Positions 17,598 to 26,755 are shown, counted from the stretch's first letter. The stretch is DNA of 64,000 nucleotides from Neorhizobium sp. UBA3556 (GCA_002376235.1 DFNX01000013.1:403521-467520); one strand, 5' to 3'. The notes: generated by a model not told the origin, from the letters alone. Translations and numbers: made by a program.

Positions 17598-18851
17598 ATG
17601 GCGTCGAGTGAAGGGCAGGCAGGCGGAAGTCTCATCGCTGTGGTGAGGAGAGAATGGTGGCTCTTCTTGTTGCTGACTTTTTCTGCCTTGGCCGCAATTG
17701 CAGCTGGCCTGCCATGGTATTGGGTATTCGTGGTCTGGTTAGTCCTTGTTATGGCGGCCTCGGTTCGGCGCCCCGTCGTGATGCCCGTTACGGAGCCTGC
17801 GCGGATCGAGGAAGAAGAGCAGGTGCCGGATCCGCTTCCGGCTATCTCGGCAACACTCTCCGCTCTCGATATCCCGGTCCTGCTGTTGAATTCTGAAGCG
17901 GCTGTTCTTTGGGAAAACAAGGCGGCGGAAAAGGCGCTTGGCCTGCTGCCGATCGGCTCGCATCTCTCGGCCCGCCTGCGCGCGCCCGGCATTCTCGACA
18001 TGGTCAAGGAGACGATCGCAACCGGTGAGCCGAACCAGATCGAATATTCCGAAAGGCTCCCCTCCGAGCGTGTTTATCTTTTGCGCATCGCTGCAATGGA
18101 GCCGCAGAACGCTTTCGGTGCGGAGAAGCTTTTCCTTCTCTCGTTCAAGGATATTTCCGAACTCCGTCGTCTCGATCGCATGCGGTCCGATTTCGTCGCC
18201 AATGCCAGCCACGAATTGCGCACGCCGCTTGCCTCATTGCGCGGGTTCATCGAGACCATGCAGGGGCCGGCGCGTTCCGATGATGCCGCCAAGGAGCGTT
18301 TTCTCGGCATCATGCTGGATCAGGCGACCCGCATGAGCCGTCTCGTCGACGATCTTCTGTCGCTTTCAAGGCTTGAACTGAAATCCCATATCGCGCCGGA
18401 TCAATCCGTCGATCTGCGTCCGGTCATCGGCCATGTCCGCGACGCGCTGTTGCCGCTCGCGGAAGAACTGGGGGTCGAAATCCGCCTGCACCTGCCGGAA
18501 GAAAAGGTCGAGGTGCTCGGTGATCGCGACGAATTGGTGGAGGTTGTCGAGAACCTGATCGAGAATGCCTGCAAATATGGCCAGGACGGCAAATTCGTCG
18601 ATGTCTTCCTGCGCAACGAGGCGTCGCAACCGGTCGAAGTCAGCGTCGTCGACCGCGGCCCCGGCATTCCGGCGGAGCATGTGCCGCGACTTACCGAGCG
18701 TTTTTATCGGGTGAGCGTCGCCGACAGTCGGTCGAAGAAAGGCACCGGATTAGGCCTTGCCATCGTCAAGCATATCCTCACACGACACCGCGCTCGCCTC
18801 ATCGTGAAGTCGGAACTCGGCAAAGGATCGGAGTTTACCGTCAGATTCTGA
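17598..18851 (+). CDS. phoR: Phosphate regulon sensor histidine kinase PhoR
   Basis: A 417-residue inner-membrane sensor kinase. Two hydrophobic segments lie at residues 20-55 with no large periplasmic domain, as usual for PhoR, followed by a PAS-like region at about 85-185. The H-box is NASHELRTPLASLRG (His205), the N-box VVENLIENACKYG, G1 VVDRGPGIP and G2 GTGLGLAIVKH. It phosphorylates PhoB under phosphate limitation and is held off by Pst/PhoU. It lies upstream of pstS-phoB, separated by a Pho-box promoter. The order phoR-pst-phoU-phoB is typical of Rhizobiaceae. Confidence 0.94.
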   Translation: MASSEGQAGGSLIAVVRREWWLFLLLTFSALAAIAAGLPWYWVFVVWLVLVMAASVRRPVVMPVTEPARIEEEEQVPDPLPAISATLSALDIPVLLLNSEAAVLWENKAAEKALGLLPIGSHLSARLRAPGILDMVKETIATGEPNQIEYSERLPSERVYLLRIAAMEPQNAFGAEKLFLLSFKDISELRRLDRMRSDFVANASHELRTPLASLRGFIETMQGPARSDDAAKERFLGIMLDQATRMSRLVDDLLSLSRLELKSHIAPDQSVDLRPVIGHVRDALLPLAEELGVEIRLHLPEEKVEVLGDRDELVEVVENLIENACKYGQDGKFVDVFLRNEASQPVEVSVVDRGPGIPAEHVPRLTERFYRVSVADSRSKKGTGLGLAIVKHILTRHRARLIVKSELGKGSEFTVRF

Positions 18852-18913
18852 CATAAAACCTATGCATTGCACATGTGTGCATCTTGATTATATATAAAAA
18901 TCAAGAGCTTAAT

Positions 18914-18942
18914 TTGTCATAAATGTTTCATCGAAGTGACAT
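18914..18942 (+). promoter_or_regulatory. Triple Pho box of the pst operon promoter
   Basis: Three 7-base units at exact 11-base spacing: TTGTCAT (18914), GTTTCAT (18925) and GTGACAT (18936), with A/T-rich four-base spacers. This is the PhoB direct-repeat arrangement, about 100 bp upstream of pstS. A further partial unit CTGACAT overlaps the phoR stop codon. Confidence 0.87.
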
Positions 18943-19043
18943 AAAAGCTGAGGTCAACGGCCGCTAATAGGAGCGGGCAAGAAGCCGGCAGGTGCGAAAG
19001 CCGGCGACCAAAGCTTTCACAAACCCCATCATGGGAGAGATCG

Positions 19044-20078
19044 ATGAACATGTTGAAACTTTCTGCAGCCGCCCTCGTGGCCTCTGTCGCATTCGCCGGC
19101 GCTGCCGCCGCTCGCGACCAGGTCCAGGTTGCTGGCTCCTCCACAGTTCTGCCTTACGCCAAGATTGTTGCTGAAACTTTCGCTGAAACCTTCCCGAACT
19201 TTAAGGCTCCGGTTGTCGAGTCCGGCGGCACCGGTGGTGGTCTGAAGGCATTCTGCTCGGGCGTTGGTGAAGGCACCATCGACATCGCAAACGCTTCGCG
19301 CGCCATCAAGAAGGACGAACTGGAAGCTTGTAAGGCTGCCGGCGTTGCCGACGTTCAGGAAATCCGCATCGGTTACGACGGTATCGTCTTCGCTGCCGAC
19401 TCTTCGAACGGCGACATGAAGATCGAGCCGAAGGATCTCTACAAGGCTCTGGCCGCTGAAGTTGTTGTTGACGGCAAGCTCGTCGCCAACCCCTACAAGA
19501 ACTGGTCGGACATCAACGCTACCCTGCCGAAGGGCCCGATCGCTGCTTACATCCCGGGCTCCAAGCACGGCACCCGCGAAGTCTTCGAAGAGAAGATCAT
19601 GGCTGAAGGCTGCAAGGAAGCCGGCGCCCCCGACGTGATCAAGGCTGCCATCACTGACGCCAAGCAGGCTGCTGCCAAGTGCGTAGCCATCCGTAAGGAC
19701 GGTGCTGCAGTCGATATCGACGGCGACTACACCGAAACGCTCGCTCGTATCGCTGCCAACAAGACCGGCCTCGGCGTCTTCGGTCTGGCCTTCTATGAAA
19801 ACAACATGGACAAGCTGAAGGTTGCGACCGTTTCGGAAATCGTTCCGTCGACCGAAACCATCTCCGGCGGCCAGTACCCGGTTTCCCGTCCGCTGTTCTT
19901 CTACGTCAAGAAGGCTCACCTGGGCGTTATCCCGGGCCTGAAGGAATACGTAGAATTCTTCCTGTCTGACGACATGGTTGGCCCGGAAGGCCCGCTCGCC
20001 GAATACGGCCTGGTTGCCGCTCCGGACGATCAGCGCGAAGAAGCCCGCAAGGCTTTCGAAGCTGGCAAGACCATGTAA
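19044..20078 (+). CDS. pstS: Phosphate-binding periplasmic protein PstS
   Basis: A 344-residue periplasmic receptor of the high-affinity phosphate ABC transporter. The signal peptide ends near AGAAAA-RDQ. The phosphate-binding N-terminus VAGSSTVLPYA and the later PGSKHGTREVF loop are characteristic, as is the cysteine pair expected in alphaproteobacterial PstS (GLKAFCSGVG and ELEACKAAG). Codon use is markedly biased towards one set (GCC/GCT, AAG, GAA), consistent with high expression. It is the first gene after the Pho box. A hairpin terminator after it separates it from pstC. Confidence 0.95.
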   Translation: MNMLKLSAAALVASVAFAGAAAARDQVQVAGSSTVLPYAKIVAETFAETFPNFKAPVVESGGTGGGLKAFCSGVGEGTIDIANASRAIKKDELEACKAAGVADVQEIRIGYDGIVFAADSSNGDMKIEPKDLYKALAAEVVVDGKLVANPYKNWSDINATLPKGPIAAYIPGSKHGTREVFEEKIMAEGCKEAGAPDVIKAAITDAKQAAAKCVAIRKDGAAVDIDGDYTETLARIAANKTGLGVFGLAFYENNMDKLKVATVSEIVPSTETISGGQYPVSRPLFFYVKKAHLGVIPGLKEYVEFFLSDDMVGPEGPLAEYGLVAAPDDQREEARKAFEAGKTM

Positions 20079-20086
20079 TGATTGAT

Positions 20087-20119
20087 CCGGCGCCGCTTCT
20101 GGCGGCGCCGGTCTCTTTT
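20087..20119 (+). terminator. Attenuating hairpin between pstS and pstC
   Basis: The ten-base arms CCGGCGCCGC (20087-20096) and GCGGCGCCGG (20102-20111) are followed by TCTCTTTT. It probably gives partial termination, so that PstS is made in excess of the membrane components. Confidence 0.8.
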
Positions 20120-20242
20120 CGGCATTCGGCCGGCGCCTACGCAAGGCGGCCTAATAATTGGGTATTTGCGACCAATTTGGTTCCGGTGATGGGAATTGTG
20201 CGGTAGTGGCTGCCGCCGATGGCGGTAGGCCGGGGGATTCTG

Positions 20243-21727
20243 ATGAGCACACCACTGATCTTGTTAATTCTGGCGATCATCGCGATCGTCTGTTATGTCG
20301 TCGGGACCCGACATGCGCTGGCGATTGCCGGTGGAGTGTCCTCCAAGCTTCATTCCCGTCCGGGTTATTACGGCACGTTCGTCGCACTTTGCGCCGTGCT
20401 GCCGGCGGCGATCATTCTCGCCGTCTGGCTCATTGTCAGCCCGTTCTACATCAACTCGACCGTCCTCGGGGGCTTTCCGGAAGACGTCAAGGCCAAGTCG
20501 CAGGCCGAGCAGGGGCTCGCCTTCGGCATGGTCTCGTCGCTTGCCCGCGGCATGGATGTCCTGACGCTCGAAGAGATCGACAGCGTCGGTGCCGACCCGG
20601 TCGCGCTTCGAAGCGCGCTGGGCGCCAAGGGCCTACCGCTTGCCGGCGATCCTGAGCCCTACATGGTGGAATCTGCCGGCGACCTGAACGCCATGAACAA
20701 GATCAGCAACCGCTTGATGACAGCTGTTGTTCTGATCGCCGCCTTGATCGGCGCCGGCCTTTCCTACACCCGCATCTCGCATCGTTTCCGCGCCCGTAAC
20801 CGGGTGGAAAAGGTTATTCTCGGCACGCTGGTTGTCGCCTCGTCGATTGCCATCATCACCACGGTCGGCATCGTGCTCTCCATGCTGACGGAAGCCGGTC
20901 ACTTCTTCGGTCGCGTTCCGGCCTGGGAGTTCTTCTTCGGCACGGTCTGGGATCCGCGTTTTGCCGCAGCCGGTGCGACGGCCTCGGAAGGCCAGTTCGG
21001 CCTCATCCCGCTGCTCCTCGGCACGCTTTATATCGGCTTTGTCGCCATGCTCGTCGCCGTTCCGGTCGGCCTGTTCTCGGCGATCTACATGGCCGAATAT
21101 GCCTCGCCGAAGGTGCGTGGTGTCGCCAAGCCGCTTCTCGAAGTGCTCGCCGGCATCCCGACCATCGTCTACGGCTTCTTCGCCCTCACCACGGTCGGTC
21201 CGTTCCTTCGTGACATCTCCTCGAAGATCAACGGCATCGCCACCGGCGATTTTGCCAACTTCATCCAGGCCCAGTCGGTCCTGACCGCCGGTTTCGTCAT
21301 GGGCATCATGCTGATCCCCTACGTCTCCTCGCTGTCGGACGACATCATCACCGCGGTGCCGCGTGCCCTGCGTGACGGTTCGCTTGGCCTCGGCGCCACC
21401 AAGTCGGAAACCATCAAGAAGGTCGTCATGCCGGCAGCTCTGCCGGGTGTCGTCGGCGCGCTCCTGATGACTGCCTCGCGCGCTATCGGCGAAACCATGA
21501 TCGTGGTTCTGGCCGCCGGCGTTGCAGCCCGCATGCAGCTCAATCCGTTCGAGCCGATGACGACCGTGACCGTCAAGATCGTCAGCCAGCTGACGGGCGA
21601 CCTTGAATTCACCTCGCCGCAAACGCTTGTCGCCTTCGCGCTGGGTATTACCCTCTTCGTGATCACGCTTTGCCTCAATATCTACGCGCTCTTCGTTGTG
21701 CGCAAATACCGGGAGCAGTACGAATGA
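20243..21727 (+). CDS. pstC: Phosphate ABC transporter permease PstC
   Basis: An inner-membrane permease of about 494 residues, longer than the E. coli protein. Residues 1-180 form an N-terminal extension with two or three membrane segments, and the binding-protein-dependent transport domain follows from about 255 (FGLIPLLLGTLYIGFVAML). The EAA loop is SLGLGATKSETIKKVVMPAALPGV. GGGGGA precedes the ATG at 20243, which is preferred over 20219. Its last bases overlap the pstA start (ATGA), so translation of the two permeases is coupled. Confidence 0.93.
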   Translation: MSTPLILLILAIIAIVCYVVGTRHALAIAGGVSSKLHSRPGYYGTFVALCAVLPAAIILAVWLIVSPFYINSTVLGGFPEDVKAKSQAEQGLAFGMVSSLARGMDVLTLEEIDSVGADPVALRSALGAKGLPLAGDPEPYMVESAGDLNAMNKISNRLMTAVVLIAALIGAGLSYTRISHRFRARNRVEKVILGTLVVASSIAIITTVGIVLSMLTEAGHFFGRVPAWEFFFGTVWDPRFAAAGATASEGQFGLIPLLLGTLYIGFVAMLVAVPVGLFSAIYMAEYASPKVRGVAKPLLEVLAGIPTIVYGFFALTTVGPFLRDISSKINGIATGDFANFIQAQSVLTAGFVMGIMLIPYVSSLSDDIITAVPRALRDGSLGLGATKSETIKKVVMPAALPGVVGALLMTASRAIGETMIVVLAAGVAARMQLNPFEPMTTVTVKIVSQLTGDLEFTSPQTLVAFALGITLFVITLCLNIYALFVVRKYREQYE

Positions 21728-23040
21728 CCGACGCGGTTTCCTTCCCCGCCGGCGCTTCAGCCAAGCCCGCCCGTCGCGATATCGGCATCAAGCGCCGCTA
21801 CGCCGCCGAACGCCGCTTCCGTGCCTATGGCATCGCGGCGCTCTCCTTCGGCATCCTGTTCCTCTTTATCCTGCTCTATTCGGTGGTCTCCAAGGGCTAC
21901 ACCGCATTCCAGCAAACGATGATCACGGTTCCGGTCGAGTTCTCCGAGCAGATCATCGACAAGGACAATGAGCGTGCCACCGATCCGCAAAAGCTGATGA
22001 CGGCAAACTATCCGGTCGTCGCCCGCAACGCGCTGGCCAAGGTTCTCGGCGTTGCCGAAAACGACCGCCAGGGCCTGCGTGCCGTCAACCAGATGATTTC
22101 GGATGGTGTCCGCGGTCAGCTGCGTGACATGGTCACCGCCAACCCGCAGATCATCGGCACCACGCAGACGGTCTCCCTGCTCGCCGCCGGCGATATCGAT
22201 AGTGCCTTCAAGGGCCAGATCGATCTCTCCGTCTCGGAAAACAACCGCAAGGTTTCCGACCAGCAGGTCGGCTGGATGAACCAGCTCGCCGAATCCGGCG
22301 CACTCGGAAAGCACTTCAACACCGGCATCTTCGTTAACGGCAACTCCAGCCGTCCGGAAGCCGCCGGCGTCGGTGTCGCGCTCATCGGCTCCTTCTACAT
22401 GATGGCGATCGTGCTCATCCTGTCGCTGCCGATCGGTGTCGCAGCCTCGATCTACCTCGAGGAATTCGCTCCGAAGAACAAGTTCACCGATCTGATCGAG
22501 GTCAACATCAACAACCTCGCAGCCGTTCCATCCATCGTCTACGGTCTGCTTGGTCTGGCAGTCTTCATTAATTTCATGGGCTTGCCCCGCTCGGCTTCGC
22601 TGGTCGGTGGTCTCGTCCTGGCCTTGATGACCCTGCCAACGATCATCATCGCCACCCGCGCAGCGCTGAAGGCGGTGCCGCCTTCCATCCGTGCGGCGGC
22701 CCTCGGCCTTGGCGCATCGAAGATGCAGACCATCTTCCATCACGTCCTGCCGCTTGCCATGCCGGGTATCCTGACCGGCACGATTATCGGCCTGGCGCAT
22801 GCGCTCGGCGAAACCGCACCGCTGCTGCTGATCGGCATGGTCGCCTTCGTCGCAAACTACCCGACGACCCCGATGGATCCCTCGACCGCTCTGCCGGTTC
22901 AGATCTACATGTGGGCAAACGAGGCGGAACGCGCCTTCGTCGAAAGAACGTCCGGAGCGATCATCATCCTGCTCCTGTTCCTCATTGTCATGAACGTAGG
23001 TGCAATTCTGTTGCGTCGGCGCTTCGAACGCCGGTGGTAG
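21724..23040 (+). CDS. pstA: Phosphate ABC transporter permease PstA
   Basis: A 438-residue permease partner of PstC. It has an N-terminal DUF3333-like extension (RDIGIKRRYAAERRFRAYGI, then one membrane helix and a periplasmic region to about residue 210), followed by the permease domain with the EAA loop ALGLGASKMQTIFHHVLPLAMPG. The extended form is usual in alphaproteobacteria. It starts within the pstC stop codon (ATGA overlap at 21724) and ends 12 bp before pstB. Confidence 0.93.
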   Translation: MTDAVSFPAGASAKPARRDIGIKRRYAAERRFRAYGIAALSFGILFLFILLYSVVSKGYTAFQQTMITVPVEFSEQIIDKDNERATDPQKLMTANYPVVARNALAKVLGVAENDRQGLRAVNQMISDGVRGQLRDMVTANPQIIGTTQTVSLLAAGDIDSAFKGQIDLSVSENNRKVSDQQVGWMNQLAESGALGKHFNTGIFVNGNSSRPEAAGVGVALIGSFYMMAIVLILSLPIGVAASIYLEEFAPKNKFTDLIEVNINNLAAVPSIVYGLLGLAVFINFMGLPRSASLVGGLVLALMTLPTIIIATRAALKAVPPSIRAAALGLGASKMQTIFHHVLPLAMPGILTGTIIGLAHALGETAPLLLIGMVAFVANYPTTPMDPSTALPVQIYMWANEAERAFVERTSGAIIILLLFLIVMNVGAILLRRRFERRW

Positions 23041-23052
23041 GAGATCGACACA

Positions 23053-23868
23053 ATGAATATGTTGTCAGAAGCAGCAGTTGAGAAGGCGCTAGACAAGAAA
23101 ATGAATGATGTAGCCTACAAGATGATTGGTAAGGACGTTTCGGTTTATTACGGCGAGAAGCGCGCGCTTTTTGACGTGAACCTGAATGTTCGCGAAAACA
23201 CGGTAACGGCGCTCATCGGACCGTCGGGTTGCGGCAAGTCGACCTTCCTGCGCACGCTGAACCGCATGAACGACACGATCGAGAACTGCCGCGTCACCGG
23301 CAAGATCACGCTCGATGAGGACGATATCTACGACAAGGAAATCGACGTCGTGGAACTTCGCGCCCGCGTCGGCATGGTCTTCCAGAAGCCGAACCCATTT
23401 CCAAAGTCGATCTATGAAAACATCGCCTACGGTCCGAAGATCCATGGTCTTGCCCGCGGCAAGGCGGATATGGATGCGATCGTCGAGGCTTCTCTCCAGC
23501 GCGCCGGCCTCTGGGCCGAAGTGAAGGATCGCCTCCATGAATCGGGCACCGGCCTTTCCGGTGGTCAGCAGCAGCGTCTGTGCATCGCCCGTGCGGTCGC
23601 CGTTTCGCCGGAAGTCATCCTGATGGACGAGCCCTGCTCGGCGCTCGATCCGATCGCGACTGCAAAGGTCGAGGAACTCATCCACGAACTGCGCGCCAAC
23701 TACACGATCGTCATCGTCACCCACTCGATGCAGCAGGCCGCCCGCGTTTCGCAGCGTACCGCCATGTTCCACCTCGGTCAGCTGGTCGAGGAGAACGACA
23801 CGGACAAGATGTTCACCAATCCGGATGACCAGCGCACCCAGGATTACATCATGGGTCGCTTCGGCTGA
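23053..23868 (+). CDS. pstB: Phosphate ABC transporter ATPase PstB
   Basis: A 271-residue cytoplasmic ATPase of the Pst transporter. Walker A is GPSGCGKST, the Q-loop MVFQKPNPFPKSIYEN, the signature LSGGQQQRLC, Walker B VILMDEPCSALDP, and the switch histidine lies in IVTHSMQQA. The length and the Pst-specific PNPFPKS motif settle the identity. TAGGAGA precedes the ATG. It acts with PstSCA in uptake and with PhoU in signalling to PhoR. Confidence 0.96.
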   Translation: MNMLSEAAVEKALDKKMNDVAYKMIGKDVSVYYGEKRALFDVNLNVRENTVTALIGPSGCGKSTFLRTLNRMNDTIENCRVTGKITLDEDDIYDKEIDVVELRARVGMVFQKPNPFPKSIYENIAYGPKIHGLARGKADMDAIVEASLQRAGLWAEVKDRLHESGTGLSGGQQQRLCIARAVAVSPEVILMDEPCSALDPIATAKVEELIHELRANYTIVIVTHSMQQAARVSQRTAMFHLGQLVEENDTDKMFTNPDDQRTQDYIMGRFG

Positions 23869-23915
23869 TCGGCCTTCGCCCTTTGCCTGTTGCTACGGAT
23901 TTTGAGGACAAGAAG

Positions 23916-24629
23916 ATGGTACCAAATCATATCCTGTCGGCCTACGACGAAGAATTGAAGTATCTGCGCCGCCGCATTTCTGAAATGGGCGGCCTGGCGG
24001 AACAGATGTGCGGCGATGCCGTGCGCGCCCTGGTCAACGGCGATTCCGCCCTTGCCCAGAAGGTTATCTCCGATGACGTCATCCTCGATCACGCCGAGCG
24101 CGAGATCCAGGACAAGGCGATCGTCACGATCGCTAAGCGTCAGCCGGTCGCCAACGACCTGCGCGAAATCATCGGCACCTTGCGTATTGCTGCCGATCTT
24201 GAGCGCGTCGGCGATCTCGGCAAGAACACCGCCAAGCGCGTCATTGCTGTTCAGGGCACGGGCGTTCCGCGCAAGCTAGCCCGCGGTCTCGAGCATCTGT
24301 CGGATCTCGCTGCCGTTCAGCTAAAGGACGTTCTGGATGTTTATGCCAGCCGGTCGGCGGAAAAGGCAGAAGCGATCCGCCTGCGCGACGAGGAAATCGA
24401 CGCTATGTACACGTCGCTTTTCCGCGAACTCCTGACTTACATGATGGAAGATCCGCGCAACATCACCACCTGCACGCATCTCCTCTTCTGCGCCAAGAAT
24501 ATCGAGCGTATCGGCGACCACGCGACCAACATCGCGGAAACCATCTACTACATGACGACGGGTGCTGTGCCGGAAGGCGAGCGTCCGAAGGACGATACGG
24601 CAAACACCGTCGGCGCCATCGCCGAGTGA
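23916..24629 (+). CDS. phoU: Phosphate signalling regulator PhoU
   Basis: A cytoplasmic two-repeat helical-bundle protein of about 237 residues. Each repeat has the metal-binding pattern seen in ERVGDLGKNTAKR and ERIGDHATNIAE (E/D-x-x-x-D-x-x-x-N). It connects Pst transport activity to inhibition of PhoR. The start is placed at 23916 (MVPNHILSAYDEEL, which aligns with PhoU N-termini), with GAGG upstream. The frame is open to 23883, but that adds a poor match. It lies in the pst operon, 47 bp after pstB. Confidence 0.92.
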   Translation: MVPNHILSAYDEELKYLRRRISEMGGLAEQMCGDAVRALVNGDSALAQKVISDDVILDHAEREIQDKAIVTIAKRQPVANDLREIIGTLRIAADLERVGDLGKNTAKRVIAVQGTGVPRKLARGLEHLSDLAAVQLKDVLDVYASRSAEKAEAIRLRDEEIDAMYTSLFRELLTYMMEDPRNITTCTHLLFCAKNIERIGDHATNIAETIYYMTTGAVPEGERPKDDTANTVGAIAE

Positions 24630-24662
24630 TCGCCGGTTAGTATCTGACGGAGCAGATTCAGC

Positions 24663-25346
24663 ATGCAGCCAAGAATTGCGGTAGTGGAAGACGAGGAGGC
24701 GCTGAGCGTCCTCCTCCGTTATAATCTCGAAGCCGAAGGTTACGAAGTCGAGACCATCCTTCGGGGTGACGAGGCGGAAATCCGGCTTCAGGAACGCGCA
24801 CCGGATCTGCTGGTCCTCGACTGGATGCTGCCGGGTGTCTCGGGCATCGAGCTTTGCCGTCGCCTGCGTATGCGGCCGGAAACCGAGCGCCTGCCGATCA
24901 TCATGCTGACGGCGCGCGGCGAGGAAAGCGAACGTGTTCGCGGCCTCGCAACCGGCGCTGACGATTATGTCGTCAAGCCGTTCTCGACACCCGAACTGAT
25001 GGCGCGCGTCAAGGCCATGCTGCGCCGCGCCAAGCCGGAGGTTCTCTCCAGCGTGCTCAAATGCGGCGATATCGAACTTGATCGCGAGACCCACCGCGTC
25101 CATCGCAAGAGCCGCGAAGTCCGCCTCGGCCCGACCGAATTCCGTCTTCTGGAATTCCTGATGGTCTCTCCCGGTCGTGTCTTCTCGCGCTCGCAGCTTC
25201 TGGATGGCGTCTGGGGTCACGACATCTATGTCGACGAACGCACCGTCGACGTCCATGTCGGTCGTCTGCGCAAGGCGCTCAACTTCTCCAACATGCAGGA
25301 TGTCATCCGCACCGTTCGCGGTGCCGGCTATTCGATGGAATCCTGA
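24663..25346 (+). CDS. phoB: Phosphate response regulator PhoB
   Basis: An OmpR-family regulator of 227 residues. The receiver has an acidic pocket at VVEDEEAL, phospho-Asp53 in LLVLDWMLPG and Lys in DDYVVKPFSTPEL. The winged-helix domain ends with RTVDVHVGRLRKAL and TVRGAGYSME. It binds Pho boxes such as those at 18914 and 10535. As the last gene of the operon it creates positive autoregulation through the pst promoter. A strong terminator follows. Confidence 0.95.
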   Translation: MQPRIAVVEDEEALSVLLRYNLEAEGYEVETILRGDEAEIRLQERAPDLLVLDWMLPGVSGIELCRRLRMRPETERLPIIMLTARGEESERVRGLATGADDYVVKPFSTPELMARVKAMLRRAKPEVLSSVLKCGDIELDRETHRVHRKSREVRLGPTEFRLLEFLMVSPGRVFSRSQLLDGVWGHDIYVDERTVDVHVGRLRKALNFSNMQDVIRTVRGAGYSMES

Positions 25347-25376
25347 TCCTTAAGGATACTGCATCTTACAAACAGT

Positions 25377-25407
25377 CAGCCCGAGCGCGGTTTCCCGGCT
25401 CGGGCTG
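25377..25407 (+). terminator. Terminator of the pst-phoB operon
   Basis: The ten-base arms CAGCCCGAGC (25377-25386) and GCTCGGGCTG (25398-25407) are followed by ATGCTTTT. The convergent PACE gene ends 19 bp beyond, so the hairpin may serve both strands. Confidence 0.82.
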
Positions 25408-25425
25408 ATGCTTTTGGGGTGTCCT

Positions 25426-25860
25426 TCAGGCTTCCGCTTTCTTCTGCCATTCAGGCAGGGGAAAGATCCGGTCATAGGCCAGATTGAAGAAGAAGGCGTA
25501 GACCAGGTAAAACAGCGCAAACGCGATATCCATCACCAGCGCATGCCAGATCGTCACGCCGAGATACCAGGCGATGAATGGTAGCAGCACCATCAGCAGG
25601 CCGAGTTCAAAGAGTGCCGCATGTGCCACCCGCAGCGCCACGGTCTTGCGTGTACTGCCGTAAAACTTCTGCATCAGGTGATCGAAGCCGAGATTGTAGA
25701 CATAGTTCCAACCGGTGGCGATCGTTGCGGATACAACGCCGACAACGCCAACATGTTCGACCGGTATGCCGAAGACAAAAGAGGCGAGCGGGGTGAAGAT
25801 GGCAAGCCCGATGATCTCGAAACTGATGGCGTGACGAATACGGTCGCGTGTCGTACGCAT
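25426..25860 (-). CDS. PACE-family multidrug efflux transporter (two BTP domains)
   Basis: A 144-residue inner-membrane protein with four hydrophobic segments arranged as two tandem bacterial transmembrane pair domains. Both domains carry family landmarks: RTTRDRIRHAISFEIIGL and the W-N-Y-x-Y-N motif TGWNYVYNLGFD in the first, and YAFFFNLAYDRIFP in the second. PACE proteins export chlorhexidine and other biocides by proton antiport; the native substrates are probably polyamine-like. It is a single gene convergent with phoB. Confidence 0.86.
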   Translation of the reverse strand: MRTTRDRIRHAISFEIIGLAIFTPLASFVFGIPVEHVGVVGVVSATIATGWNYVYNLGFDHLMQKFYGSTRKTVALRVAHAALFELGLLMVLLPFIAWYLGVTIWHALVMDIAFALFYLVYAFFFNLAYDRIFPLPEWQKKAEA

Positions 25861-26016
25861 TGTGTACCCCTTTGGGTTTTCCGGGCCGTCCCGGTTTCAT
25901 GCCCATTCTGGGGGAGGTCGTCCTCGCAGGGCTTAAATAGGTATTTGCGCCGCCAAGAGCAAGCTGCGCGTTAGCAAGGCTGCTTTGCGGAAGGTGCAGG
26001 GACCGAATGATAGACG

Positions 26017-26042
26017 AAAAAAAAGCGGGCCTGAGCCCGCTT
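26017..26042 (-). terminator. Terminator of gcrA
   Basis: On the minus strand the arms AAGCGGGC and GCCCGCTT (26023-26030 and 26035-26042) are followed by eight T's (plus-strand A-run 26017-26024). Confidence 0.85.
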
Positions 26043-26068
26043 GATCTTGGTCTGTTTGGCGGTGAGCT

Positions 26069-26605
26069 TTATGCCCGTGCTGCGCTCGGACGACGACGCT
26101 CGTTGACCGGCTGGTATGCGAGCTTTGCGTGATATGTGCAGTAAGGCGAATTGTCCGGGGACTCGCAGCCGCAGAAGTGGAAATCGTCGGTCAGCGGATC
26201 GCCGACGGGCCACTTGCAGGTGCGTTCGGTCAGTTCTGTCAGCGCGAGCTTACGGGAGATCGGCAGAACGACGTTGGAAGCCGGACGATACACCAGTTCC
26301 TGCGAAGCCTCGAATTCGATCTCTTCCTTGAGGGCGGTCGCGCCAACCGGGCGAGCGACGGGCCGTGCTGCCGGACGGGCTGCGAATGTCTGCTGGGGAC
26401 GGGCAGGGGCGGCAGGGCGCTTTGCTGTCCGGTTCGTCGCGATCGTGCCGCCGGCTTTCGCGCGGCCGGGCAGATTGAGGCGATGGACCTTGCCGATCAC
26501 GGCATTGCGGCTTACGCCTCCAAGTTGTGCTGCGATCTGGCTGGCGCTCAAGCCTTCCGACCACAACCTCTTCAGTTTTTCAACGCGCTCGTCCGTCCAG
26601 TTCAT
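26069..26605 (-). CDS. gcrA: Cell-cycle regulator GcrA
   Basis: A 178-residue alphaproteobacterial transcription regulator that works with sigma-70 at promoters carrying CcrM-methylated GANTC. The N-terminal helix-turn-helix WTDERVEKLKRLW, SASQIAAQLGG and SRNAVIGKVHRL is the family hallmark. The middle is a variable Ala/Pro/Arg linker. The C-terminal RNA-polymerase-binding domain holds CKWPVGDP, HFCGCESPDNSPYC and YHAKLAYQP. A tight GANTC cluster lies 150-225 bp upstream, between this gene and argD. Confidence 0.95.
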   Translation of the reverse strand: MNWTDERVEKLKRLWSEGLSASQIAAQLGGVSRNAVIGKVHRLNLPGRAKAGGTIATNRTAKRPAAPARPQQTFAARPAARPVARPVGATALKEEIEFEASQELVYRPASNVVLPISRKLALTELTERTCKWPVGDPLTDDFHFCGCESPDNSPYCTYHAKLAYQPVNERRRPSAARA

Positions 26606-26755
26606 GCCCGTTCTCCGCCTTTGAACGTTGGTGGCATGCAGAATCCCTCACCAATGTCGCGCGATACATCTCGCAACAGGCACAATATCTATGCTTTTGG
26701 TGACTAGTTCCGCCGCATGCAGTCTAGTAATTGATCTTTAACCTAGAGGTCCGCA

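Noticed and set aside
17403..17598. Possible Pho box between ppk2 and phoR
   Set aside because: Only a single GTGTCAT near 17518 is visible; no second repeat at 11-base spacing.
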